From assembly GCA_947589205.1 (NCBI GenBank), contig CANQCJ010000012.1:1-21321 (forward strand): a stretch of 21,321 nucleotides of DNA, read 5' to 3'. How positions within the stretch are numbered: the first letter of the stretch is position 1; each line of letters starts with the position of its first letter. Shown in pieces: positions 8,320 through 13,176 of the stretch. The notes beneath the pieces were generated by a model that had not been told where the DNA came from, ran no database searches, and saw nothing but the letters and a program-made list of their open reading frames with translations. This stretch comes from an uncultured Ruminococcus sp. GTDB lineage: Bacteria; Bacillota; Clostridia; Oscillospirales; Ruminococcaceae. Both the position numbers and the translations under genes were made by a program.

Positions 8320-8346
8320 TGGGAACTATCCTACAGACAGCTCCCA
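8320..8346 (-). promoter_or_regulatory. Leader hairpin of the V-ATPase operon (possible attenuator)
   Basis: On the minus strand TGGGAGCTGTC, loop TGTAG, GATAGTTCCCA forms an 11-bp stem with two G-U pairs and no unpaired base. It begins about 20 nt after the predicted transcript start and is followed by UUUUGC and then UUAUUUUU. That layout resembles an intrinsic terminator with an interrupted U tract. It could attenuate the operon or stabilise the 5' end. The opposite strand has no U tract, so it is not a terminator for plus-strand transcription. Confidence 0.6.
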
Positions 8347-8372
8347 ATCCCACATATAAATTTACAAAAATA

Positions 8373-8401
8373 ATTATACACTTAAATGTCAAAATTGTCA
8401 A
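8373..8401 (-). promoter_or_regulatory. Sigma-A promoter of the V-ATPase operon
   Basis: TTGACA (8401-8396), 17-bp spacer, TATAAT (8378-8373) on the minus strand: both hexamers are perfect consensus. The start would be near 8366, giving a leader of about 85 nt before atpH. No strong terminator separates it from the upstream lipid kinase gene, so read-through could add to expression. Confidence 0.88.
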
Positions 8402-8440
8402 GCGCGCGGCGGCTTTTTTCACAAAGATTTAATATTTTCT

Positions 8441-9484
8441 TCATTCTTTGACCTCGCCGTCCGCGCTGTCCTTAGTTATATCGGGAACGGTCTCAACGTT
8501 TTCCGCAAAGCGGTTCTCCATATTTTTCTCGTCAAATTCGTTTATGCCCATGATATGGTCGATAAGCCTCTGCTGATCGGTCTTTTCGTCCGGCTTTATT
8601 ACGAGCTTTATCGCCCTGCGGCAGTTTTCCACCGTAGTCAAAGCATACGCCCCGCCCGATTCGCCGTCAAGCGTCCAGGCGATGGGTTCATCGCTTTTGA
8701 AGGTAACCTTTTTAGTCTTGAAGGTAAGAAAATGCTTGGTGTTGAGCCTGTTTATGATAGTGTCGTTTAGCACCTGCTGCAATTCGAGCGGGCTTGACGG
8801 GGTGCGAACGAGAGTGACCTCGAAAAGACCGTCGTCGAAATAAACGCTGTCGCTGACCAAGAATTTCATACCCGCGATAGAAGCGGAATTTGACACCAGA
8901 CCTATAAGAAAATTCCCCGTTTCAGAGTTTCCGTCATGCTCAACGGTAATATCTATCCCGCGGTAAACGCCCTGGCTGAGACGTTTAAGAGCTTCGGCGA
9001 TGTACGCCGCATGACCGAAGATATTCTTTATGTCCTGCGGAGTTTCGTAGGAAATATCTGTAAACATACCGAATCCGGCAACATAGACGAAATATTTTTC
9101 CGAATTGAACCTGCCGACGTCGTACTCATAGAAAACGCCGTCGACGATATCCTGCGCCGCTTCGGTCATTTTTTTGGAAATGCTCATAGAAGAAGCAAAA
9201 TCGTTGGTAGAGCCGGAGGGGATATATCCGAGCGGAACTTTGGTCGGAAGCTGCATGAGCGCGTTTACCGCCTGACTGAGCGTACCGTCTCCGCCGCTTA
9301 CGGAAACTATATCGTAATCGAGCGCGGAGGAGATTATCTTGTTGTAGGCATCGTCGGGCGCGAAGGTCGGGAATGCGGTGACCTCAAAGCCGCCCTGAGC
9401 GAAAATATTTATTATATCAAACAGCGCGTTTTTTATAAGACCCTTTCCCGAGCGCGGGTTGTAAATAAAAATCATTCTTTTCAT
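8441..9484 (-). CDS. Diacylglycerol kinase family lipid kinase (YegS/DagK-like)
   Basis: 347 residues from the ATG at 9484. The protein opens MKRMIFIYNPRSGKG, with the family's first phosphate-binding motif (residues 9-15), followed by SGGDGTLSQAVNAL (about 63-76) and GYIPSGSTNDFA (about 86-97). These are the three conserved elements of the DAGK catalytic / LCB5 superfamily. The rest is the beta-sandwich C-terminal domain (GNFLIGLVSN...SVYFDDGLFEV). The likely reaction is ATP-dependent phosphorylation of diacylglycerol or a related lipid at the inner membrane face; exact substrate unknown. A longer open frame reaches 9676, but it runs through the promoter and lacks a ribosome site, so I reject that start. 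The gene ends 40 nt before the V-ATPase -35 box. Confidence 0.9.
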   Translation of the reverse strand: MKRMIFIYNPRSGKGLIKNALFDIINIFAQGGFEVTAFPTFAPDDAYNKIISSALDYDIVSVSGGDGTLSQAVNALMQLPTKVPLGYIPSGSTNDFASSMSISKKMTEAAQDIVDGVFYEYDVGRFNSEKYFVYVAGFGMFTDISYETPQDIKNIFGHAAYIAEALKRLSQGVYRGIDITVEHDGNSETGNFLIGLVSNSASIAGMKFLVSDSVYFDDGLFEVTLVRTPSSPLELQQVLNDTIINRLNTKHFLTFKTKKVTFKSDEPIAWTLDGESGGAYALTTVENCRRAIKLVIKPDEKTDQQRLIDHIMGINEFDEKNMENRFAENVETVPDITKDSADGEVKE

Positions 9485-9533
9485 GATCGTTTCTTTCCCT
9501 TTCTTTTTTATGTAAAAAAACCTTCCAAACAAT

Positions 9534-9562
9534 ATTATAGCAGTTTGTTTTCCTCTTGTCAA
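9534..9562 (-). promoter_or_regulatory. Sigma-A promoter of the lipid kinase gene
   Basis: TTGACA (9562-9557), 17-bp spacer, TATAAT (9539-9534) on the minus strand, full consensus. The start is predicted near 9527, about 43 nt before the ATG at 9484. It is back to back with the plus-strand promoter at 9579-9607. Confidence 0.87.
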
Positions 9563-9578
9563 TAGGCAAAAACGCAAT

Positions 9579-9607
9579 TTGTCCAAAAAGCCTTTTAGGC
9601 GTATTAT
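9579..9607 (+). promoter_or_regulatory. Promoter of the 54-residue small gene
   Basis: TTGTCC (9579-9584), 17-bp spacer, TATTAT (9602-9607). The spacer contains the inverted repeat GCCT-TTT-AGGC, which could be an operator. A strong ribosome site and small gene follow. The -35 is weaker than that of the neighbouring divergent promoter. Confidence 0.6.
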
Positions 9608-9654
9608 GTTTGTAAAACTGCAAAAACTAAAATAAAAAAGGAGGTCTTGAAAAA

Positions 9655-9819
9655 ATGGACGAAAAGGAGCGGGCAAGGAGAGTCTGCGATTTTTTATCGA
9701 CGCTGCCGCTTGACGTGCAAAAAAGGATAGAGCAGCAAAAGCGGCTTGAAGCCGAAAACAAAGCGGACGCGCCCCGAATATTCCCCGAACGCTTTAATTT
9801 TTCACGATGGTACTATTAG
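9655..9819 (+). CDS. Small hypothetical protein, 54 residues
   Basis: I do not recognise this gene. The ATG at 9655 follows AAGGAGG at about 10-nt spacing, and a plausible promoter lies upstream, so expression is likely despite the short length. The product begins MDEKERARRVCDFLSTLP and continues with a charged helix (DVQKRIEQQKRLEAENKAD), then an aromatic tail (FPERFNFSRWYY) ending at the TAG at 9817. There is no membrane segment, signal peptide or zinc motif; it has a single Cys. Codon usage (GCG, CTT, AAG, GAA) matches its neighbours. It is divergent from the lipid kinase gene. The function cannot be named from sequence. Confidence 0.68.
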   Translation: MDEKERARRVCDFLSTLPLDVQKRIEQQKRLEAENKADAPRIFPERFNFSRWYY

Positions 9820-9820
9820 A

Positions 9821-9883
9821 AGTAAGAAGTTAGAAGTAAGAAGTAAGAGGTAGGAGGTCTGATCTTACCTCTTACTTCTTAGA
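9821..9883. repeat. Heptanucleotide repeat block with a 16-bp inverted repeat
   Basis: From 9821 the sequence steps in 7-nt units: AGTAAGA, AGTTAGA, AGTAAGA, AGTAAGA, GGTAGGA, GGTCTGA. It then switches to the complementary unit: TCTTACC, TCTTACT, TCTTAGA. As a result TAAGAAGTAAGAGGTA (9837-9852) is exactly complementary to 9866-9881, with a 13-nt loop. The block starts directly after the small gene's stop. It could end that transcript, although there is no U tract, and it may be a member of a dispersed short-repeat family. Confidence 0.85.
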
Positions 9884-9909
9884 AGCGAAGCGCTCTTAGT
9901 TCTGATTGC

Positions 9910-9938
9910 TTGACAAATGCTGATTTTTGTAATATAAT
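9910..9938 (+). promoter_or_regulatory. Sigma-A promoter of the DtxR-like regulator gene
   Basis: TTGACA (9910-9915), 17-bp spacer, TATAAT (9933-9938), full consensus. The start is predicted near 9945, 30-50 nt before the gene. It probably also feeds yabP and yabQ, because no terminator with a U tract lies between. Confidence 0.87.
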
Positions 9939-9977
9939 GAAATTTGCAAGGGAAAAATTTTCTTATAGAAAAAGGCG

Positions 9978-10409
9978 GTGAATATCAAAAAAATGAAAAA
10001 GCTGTACGAATCGGGAGAGAATTATCTTGAAACGATACTTATTCTTCAAAACAGGAACGGCGAGGTGCGTTCTATCGACATCGTAAGGGAAATGGAGCTT
10101 TCAAAGCCGAGCGTCAGCCGCGCGGTGAGTATTTTGAAGGACGGCGGGTTTATACTGGTCGACGACGGCGGCTATATAACCTTTACCGACACCGGCAGGG
10201 AGGTCGCCGAAACGATATATGAAAGACACCGCGTGCTGACCGACTGGCTTATCGGCATAGGCGTAGACCCGAAGGTCGCCGCAAAGGACGCCTGCCGTCT
10301 CGAGCACGCGATAAGCGCGGAATCCTTTGCAAAGCTGAAGGAGCACATAAAAAAATTCCACAACGAAAAATGCCTTAACGAATGCGCCTGTTCTAAAGAG
10401 ACAAAATAA
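9978..10409 (+). CDS. DtxR/MntR-family metal-dependent transcriptional regulator
   Basis: 143 residues from the GTG at 9978. The ATG at 9993 is an alternative (138 residues) and may be the true start, since the GGCGG ribosome site abuts the GTG. The N-terminal winged helix includes VRSIDIVREMELSKPSVSRAVSIL (about 30-53), and the dimerisation/metal domain follows. Metal-ligand positions of the family read N15, E18, H84, C106, E109 and H110. The block DACRLEH matches the Cys-Glu-His set of iron-type DtxR/IdeR rather than the Glu-x-x-Glu-His of MntR. There is no SH3/FeoA C-terminal domain; instead the protein ends in a Cys-rich tail (CLNECAC). The metal and targets are unknown. It sits directly upstream of spore and division genes, not metal transporters. 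Confidence 0.88.
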   Translation: MNIKKMKKLYESGENYLETILILQNRNGEVRSIDIVREMELSKPSVSRAVSILKDGGFILVDDGGYITFTDTGREVAETIYERHRVLTDWLIGIGVDPKVAAKDACRLEHAISAESFAKLKEHIKKFHNEKCLNECACSKETK

Positions 10410-10414
10410 CGCAT

Positions 10415-10443
10415 ATAGATAACTGCGAAAGGCAGTGATCTAT
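10415..10443 (+). promoter_or_regulatory. Hairpin covering the yabP ribosome-binding region
   Basis: ATAGAT-A-ACTGC, loop GAAAG, GCAGT-G-ATCTAT: 11 pairs with one A/G mismatch, ending 2 nt before the yabP ATG at 10446. The only Shine-Dalgarno-like run, AAAGG (10428-10432), lies in its loop and upper stem. There is no U tract, so it is not a standard terminator. A role in translation control or RNA processing is inference. Confidence 0.5.
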
Positions 10444-10445
10444 TT

Positions 10446-10721
10446 ATGGCGGAGGCTAACAGGACAAGGCACAATATAGTAATGCAGAGCTGTAATGAGC
10501 TGAGCGTTTCGGGAGTGACGGACGTCGACAGCTTTGACGAAAAGCAGATAAAGCTTTTTACCGAATGCGGAGAGCTTAACATCTACGGCGAGGATCTTCA
10601 TGTAAACGAGATGAGCGTTGAAAGCGGCAGCGTCAGTATAGAGGGCACGGTGAACGCGCTTATTTACGGGGACAAGAACGCAAAAAAGCGTCCGGGGATA
10701 ATCGCAAGGCTGTTAAGATAA
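10446..10721 (+). CDS. yabP: Spore coat assembly protein YabP
   Basis: 91 residues, normal for YabP. The YabP/YqfC fold is clear: RHNIVMQSCNELSVSGVTDV (about 8-27), IKLFTECGELNIYGEDLHV (about 35-53), then GSVSIEGTVNALIYGD (about 61-76). In Bacillus, YabP and YabQ act in spore coat/cortex assembly in the mother cell, and the gene order yabP-yabQ-divIC-yabR is conserved in many spore formers. The ATG is 36 nt after the regulator gene, and yabQ follows 12 nt later. No obvious sigma-E promoter is visible in the short gap. The basic tail KKRPGIIARLLR is compatible with membrane-surface contact. Confidence 0.92.
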   Translation: MAEANRTRHNIVMQSCNELSVSGVTDVDSFDEKQIKLFTECGELNIYGEDLHVNEMSVESGSVSIEGTVNALIYGDKNAKKRPGIIARLLR

Positions 10722-10733
10722 GGAGAGACCGCT

Positions 10734-11171
10734 ATGACGAAAATGCAGCTCGGCACGGGCGCGGAGCTTGAGGCGCTGCGCCTGGCGGCAGAGGCGGGGA
10801 TATTTCTGGGGATAATTTACGATCTCTTTAAAGTCGTAAGACAGACTATAAAGCTGAGAGCCGCGGAATTTTTGAGCGATCTTTTGTTCGCGCTGATGTT
10901 CGGCTCGGTCTTTTTTGTATTTTCTCTTTCACAGACCAACTACCTGCGAGGATTTATTTTTATCGGCATGGCAGCGGGCGCAGCAATGTGGAGCTTGACC
11001 GTCGGAAGGCTGCTGACGTTTTTGCTGACAAAGACGATAGGGCTGTGCTGCGCGGCGGTAACGGCGCCGTTCGTTGTGCTGATAGACAAAATAAAGCCTG
11101 CGTTTTTGAAAATGTTTGTGAAAATTAAACCAAAATCCGAAAATCTGAAAAAAATGCCTAAAAGCACTTGA
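10734..11171 (+). CDS. yabQ: Spore cortex biosynthesis protein YabQ
   Basis: 145 residues. Several membrane helices are visible (LRLAAEAGIFLGIIYDLFKV, FLSDLLFALMFGSVFFVFSL, GFIFIGMAAGAAMWSLTVG). The GIFLGIIYDLFKVVRQ and DLLFALMFGSVFFVF segments are characteristic of YabQ. It is a polytopic membrane protein needed for spore cortex formation in B. subtilis and lies between yabP and divIC as expected. The ATG has AAGGAGAG about 8 nt upstream. The basic cytoplasmic tail (KIKPKSENLKKMPKST) is typical. The stop TGA at 11169-11171 lies inside the -35 of the next promoter. Confidence 0.9.
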   Translation: MTKMQLGTGAELEALRLAAEAGIFLGIIYDLFKVVRQTIKLRAAEFLSDLLFALMFGSVFFVFSLSQTNYLRGFIFIGMAAGAAMWSLTVGRLLTFLLTKTIGLCCAAVTAPFVVLIDKIKPAFLKMFVKIKPKSENLKKMPKST

Positions 11172-11196
11172 AACTTTTTGAATAAAAAGTTATAAT
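11168..11196 (+). promoter_or_regulatory. Promoter of divIC with an inverted repeat as its spacer
   Basis: TTGAAA (11168-11173, overlapping the yabQ stop), 17-bp spacer, TATAAT (11191-11196). AACTTTTT-GAAT-AAAAAGTT (11172-11191) is a perfect 8-bp inverted repeat lying almost exactly between the two hexamers. It would let divIC be made in vegetative cells independently of the spore genes upstream. Confidence 0.72.
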
Positions 11197-11202
11197 AAAT
11201 TA

Positions 11203-11226
11203 TACGGCAATGTGTGAAATGCCGTA
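11203..11226 (+). promoter_or_regulatory. Hairpin at the predicted 5' end of the divIC transcript
   Basis: TACGGCA, 10-nt loop, TGCCGTA: a perfect 7-bp stem that begins at the position expected for transcript start (about 7 nt after the -10). A structure at the very 5' end often protects mRNA from end-dependent decay. This role is inferred. No U tract follows. Confidence 0.5.
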
Positions 11227-11262
11227 GGATGCTGTGTAAAATTTTTACAGGAGATGAAAAAA

Positions 11263-11598
11263 TTGAATAGGAACGCTGCTCCCGGCGCGGCGGCGAAGGC
11301 TGTCGGAAAGCGAAAAATGCCGGGGATATTCAAGGCGCTTGCGGTCTTGGCCGCATTTGTCCTCATCGTATATTCGGTAATAACGATAATATCTCAGCAG
11401 GTGCAGATAGCGGGTCTCAGACAGGAGAAAAAAGAGATAGACGCGCGCATGACCGAGGCGAGAAGACTCAACGACGAGTATACGAGGCTTCTTTCAAACG
11501 AGGACGAGGAGGAATATATGGAAATGATAGCCGTAGAGAAGCTCGGCTACGCCTATCCTGACGAAAGAAGATTCTATGTCGTTCAGGCGGGCAAATAA
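11263..11598 (+). CDS. divIC: Septum formation initiator DivIC/FtsB family
   Basis: 111 residues from the TTG at 11263. An ATG at 11254 directly abuts the GGAG ribosome site (no spacing), so the in-frame TTG nine bases on fits better; the ATG start would give 114. The N-terminus is basic and cytoplasmic (RNAAPGAAAKAVGKRK). One membrane span follows (about ALAVLAAFVLIVYSVITII), then an extracytoplasmic coiled coil (QQVQIAGLRQEKKEIDARMTE) and the family C-terminal block YMEMIAVEKLGYAYPDERRF. DivIC bridges FtsL and other divisome proteins at the septum. Context between yabQ and the S1-domain gene is the same as in Bacillus. Confidence 0.9.
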   Translation: MNRNAAPGAAAKAVGKRKMPGIFKALAVLAAFVLIVYSVITIISQQVQIAGLRQEKKEIDARMTEARRLNDEYTRLLSNEDEEEYMEMIAVEKLGYAYPDERRFYVVQAGK

Positions 11599-11632
11599 AA
11601 GAATATGAAAGTAAGAGGTAAAGGAAAGAAAA

Positions 11633-12154
11633 ATGCAGCTGGAAGTAGGAAAAATTTACGAAGGAAAGGTAACGGGAATAACTAAATTCGGAGCTTTTGT
11701 AGAGCTTGAAAGGGGAACGACCGGAATGGTCCACATCTCGGAGATAGCGAATACATATGTAAACGAGATAAAGGATCATCTGACCGAGGGTCAGACGGTA
11801 AAGGTCAAGCTGTTAAGTCTCGGAGAGGGCGGAAAGATCAGCCTTTCTATCAAAAAGGCGCTGCCCGCGCCGGAGAAAAAGCAGAATGACCGCAGACCGC
11901 GCGACAATCACCAGAGAGGCGAGCGCAGGAACGACGAAAACAAAAGCGCGCCGCGTCAGCGCAGACAGCGCAGCGACAAGCCCGCGCAGGAGCTTTCAAA
12001 GCTTCCGCCGCCTGAGTTTGACGTAAGAACGACCTCCGGGGACGCCGATTTTGAGGATATGATAGCTAAATTCAAGGCTTCGAGCGAGGAACGTTTTTCC
12101 GATCTCAAGCACGTTATGGACAACAAGCGCAGGAACACCTCGCGCAGACGCTGA
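11633..12154 (+). CDS. yabR: S1 RNA-binding domain protein (YabR-like)
   Basis: 173 residues. Residues 3-75 form a textbook S1 OB-fold: EVGKIYEGKVTGITKFGAFVEL, GTTGMVHISEIAN, VKVKLLSLGEGGKISLSIK. A basic, disordered linker rich in Arg/Asn/Gln follows (about 80-125), then a short conserved C-terminal segment, DADFEDMIAKFKASSEERF, seen in clostridial homologues, and an Arg-rich end. It probably binds RNA or ribosomes in the cytoplasm. The gene follows divIC by about 34 nt with GGAAAGAAA before the ATG. The linker is longer than in B. subtilis YabR (about 128 residues in total). Confidence 0.88.
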   Translation: MQLEVGKIYEGKVTGITKFGAFVELERGTTGMVHISEIANTYVNEIKDHLTEGQTVKVKLLSLGEGGKISLSIKKALPAPEKKQNDRRPRDNHQRGERRNDENKSAPRQRRQRSDKPAQELSKLPPPEFDVRTTSGDADFEDMIAKFKASSEERFSDLKHVMDNKRRNTSRRR

Positions 12155-12157
12155 AAA

Positions 12158-12188
12158 ATACATCGAAGCGTCGGGAGCTTCATTGTAT
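12158..12188 (+). other. Intercistronic hairpin between the S1 gene and the DUF4321 gene
   Basis: ATACA-TC-GAAGC, 7-nt loop, GCTTC-AT-TGTAT: 10 pairs with a 2x2 internal loop, starting 4 nt after the S1-gene stop. No U run follows, so termination is unlikely. It could be a processing or stability element. Confidence 0.45.
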
Positions 12189-12212
12189 GGATATGGGATA
12201 TGGTGAGAGACG

Positions 12213-12467
12213 TTGAAAAAAACATTTGCTTTTATATTTTTCATGCTTGCGGCGGTCGTACTCGGCGCGCTGCTGGCGTATCTGTTTGACGGAACGAGGT
12301 ATTTAGGCTGGCTTGCGTGGGGCAAGACTCTCGGCGTGAACGGCTTTTCGGTCGATCTGTATGTGCTGAAATTTTCCCTTTCGCTGACGCTCAACGTCAC
12401 GCTCTCACAGCTTATAACCGTCCCCCTCGGGCTTGTCGTCTACGCAAAGGCAGGCAAGTCGCTTTGA
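12213..12467 (+). CDS. DUF4321-type small membrane protein
   Basis: 84 residues from a TTG start at 12213. An in-frame TGA lies at 12204, so no longer start exists, and GGTGAGAG precedes it. Two hydrophobic helices, TFAFIFFMLAAVVLGALLAYLF (about 4-25) and SQLITVPLGLVVYAKAG, flank a conserved middle: GWLAWGKTLGVNGFSVDLYVLKFSLSLTLNVT in pieces. The 'DLxVLKxSxSLxLNVxxSxLI' pattern matches the clostridial DUF4321 family, whose members often lie near division or shape genes. The function is unknown. It is the last gene before the strong terminator at 12488-12514. Confidence 0.72.
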   Translation: MKKTFAFIFFMLAAVVLGALLAYLFDGTRYLGWLAWGKTLGVNGFSVDLYVLKFSLSLTLNVTLSQLITVPLGLVVYAKAGKSL

Positions 12468-12487
12468 TTGAAAAAATTCGATATCAA

Positions 12488-12514
12488 AAAGCGCGGTCAG
12501 ACCGCGCTTTTTTT
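12488..12514. terminator. Rho-independent terminator (usable on both strands)
   Basis: AAAGCGCGGT, loop CAG, ACCGCGCTTT, followed by TTTTT on the plus strand; the minus strand also ends in a T run (AAAAA upstream on plus). It ends the yab/divIC operon on plus, and on minus it sits right behind the XRE regulator gene, whose stop is at 12513. Confidence 0.93.
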
Positions 12515-12728
12515 ATTTGTTTACAGTTTTGTTGTTAGTGCGCCCTAAGATATAATCGGTCGAGACCTTGTAAAAATCCGCAAGAATAAGCAGGTGCTCT
12601 ACCGGGATAGTCCGCACGCCTCTTTCATAGCGCGAATAGACGGTCTGACTTGTAAAAAGCAGCTCGGCGACCTGCGACTGATTCATGTCCATATCCTCTC
12701 TAAGATCCTTTAATCTCTGAAAATACAT
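12513..12728 (-). CDS. XRE-family helix-turn-helix repressor
   Basis: 71 residues from the ATG at 12728, which has AAAGGAGG at 7-nt spacing; an open extension to 12761 covers that ribosome site and is rejected. The whole protein is one Cro/C1-type HTH domain: RLKDLREDMDMNQSQVAELLF, then TSQTVYSRYERGVRTIPVE with the recognition helix, then LLILADFYKVSTDYILGRT. It has no effector or dimerisation domain of its own. The gene faces away from the DUF4190 gene, and two palindromes lie in the shared promoter region. Autorepression and control of the divergent pair are the likely role. The promoter on this strand (TATAAT at 12808-12803) has only a weak -35. Confidence 0.9.
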   Translation of the reverse strand: MYFQRLKDLREDMDMNQSQVAELLFTSQTVYSRYERGVRTIPVEHLLILADFYKVSTDYILGRTNNKTVNK

Positions 12729-12770
12729 AAAATTTCCTCCTTTTTTTGTGCAAAGCTCCAAAATTATTTT

Positions 12771-12788
12771 TAGTACCGTTTGGTACTA
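12771..12788. promoter_or_regulatory. Palindrome 1, candidate XRE operator
   Basis: TAGTACC-GTTT-GGTACTA, a perfect 7-bp inverted repeat with a 4-nt centre. It directly abuts the -35 of the plus promoter (12789) and lies just downstream of the predicted minus-strand start. It shares the core ACC-N4-GGT with palindrome 2. Confidence 0.72.
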
Positions 12789-12817
12789 TTGACTTTAACA
12801 TAATTATATGCTATAAT
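12789..12817 (+). promoter_or_regulatory. Promoter of the DUF4190-DUF2752 gene pair
   Basis: TTGACT (12789-12794), 17-bp spacer, TATAAT (12812-12817). The start is predicted near 12824, that is at the edge of palindrome 2. A minus-strand -10 (TATAAT, 12808-12803) lies inside its spacer, so the two polymerases would compete. Confidence 0.82.
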
Positions 12818-12824
12818 GAAGCTG

Positions 12825-12844
12825 TTAAGACCATATGGTCTTAA
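12825..12844. promoter_or_regulatory. Palindrome 2, candidate XRE operator
   Basis: TTAAGACCATATGGTCTTAA is a perfect 20-bp palindrome at about +1 to +20 of the plus promoter. It covers the -35 region of the minus promoter. Core ACC-N4-GGT matches palindrome 1; the centres are 55 bp apart, about five helical turns. Confidence 0.74.
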
Positions 12845-12867
12845 AAAATATTTTGGAGGTATATGGT

Positions 12868-13173
12868 ATGGAAGAAAACAATAACAATAATAAACAAAAC
12901 AGTGTGGGTCTTGGCGTCGCGTCAATGGTACTCGGAATAATCGCACTCGTATTGAGCTGCTGCTTTTACTATATTTCGATACCCTGCGCAATAATAGGTC
13001 TTTTACTCGGAGCGGCAAGCCTTGCTCTTAAAAAGGGCGGAAAGGGAATGGCTATAGCCGGACTTGTAACGAGCATTGTCAGCCTTGTGCCGGCGGTCAT
13101 AGCCATTGTTCTCGGCGGTTCGCTGATCTCCGAGCTAATGAACGAAGCGGTATACTTGCCGCCTATGCTGTAA
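12868..13173 (+). CDS. DUF4190-type small membrane protein
   Basis: 101 residues from the ATG at 12868, chosen because GGAGG lies 8 nt upstream (12855-12859); a longer frame starting in palindrome 2 would overlap that site. After an Asn-rich head (MEENNNNNKQN), two long hydrophobic hairpins follow: GLGVASMVLGIIALVLSCCF with YYISIPCAIIGLLLGAASLA, and KGMAIAGLVTSIVSLVPAVIAIVLG. This is the DUF4190 layout. The family is widespread in Firmicutes and of unknown function. The next gene starts 3 nt after the stop. It is probably repressed by the divergent XRE protein. Confidence 0.85.
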   Translation: MEENNNNNKQNSVGLGVASMVLGIIALVLSCCFYYISIPCAIIGLLLGAASLALKKGGKGMAIAGLVTSIVSLVPAVIAIVLGGSLISELMNEAVYLPPML

Positions 13174-13176
13174 AAG

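Noticed and set aside
8401..8420. GC-rich GCCGCCGCGCGC stretch as a terminator for the lipid kinase
   Set aside because: Only about four pairs can form around mismatches, and the T-rich sequence after it is the ATPase promoter, so support is too weak.
9485..9676. Upstream extension of the lipid kinase frame to 9676
   Set aside because: It would run through the consensus promoter at 9534-9562 and add 64 residues not typical of the family. The NPRSGKG motif sits at the N-terminus from the 9484 start.
9821..9883. CRISPR-like repeats
   Set aside because: Units are only 7 nt, contiguous and without spacers, and no cas gene is present.
12729..12761. Longer start for the XRE regulator (MELCTKKGGNF...)
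   Set aside because: The extension encodes the AAAGGAGG ribosome site itself; the ATG at 12728 is correctly spaced from it.
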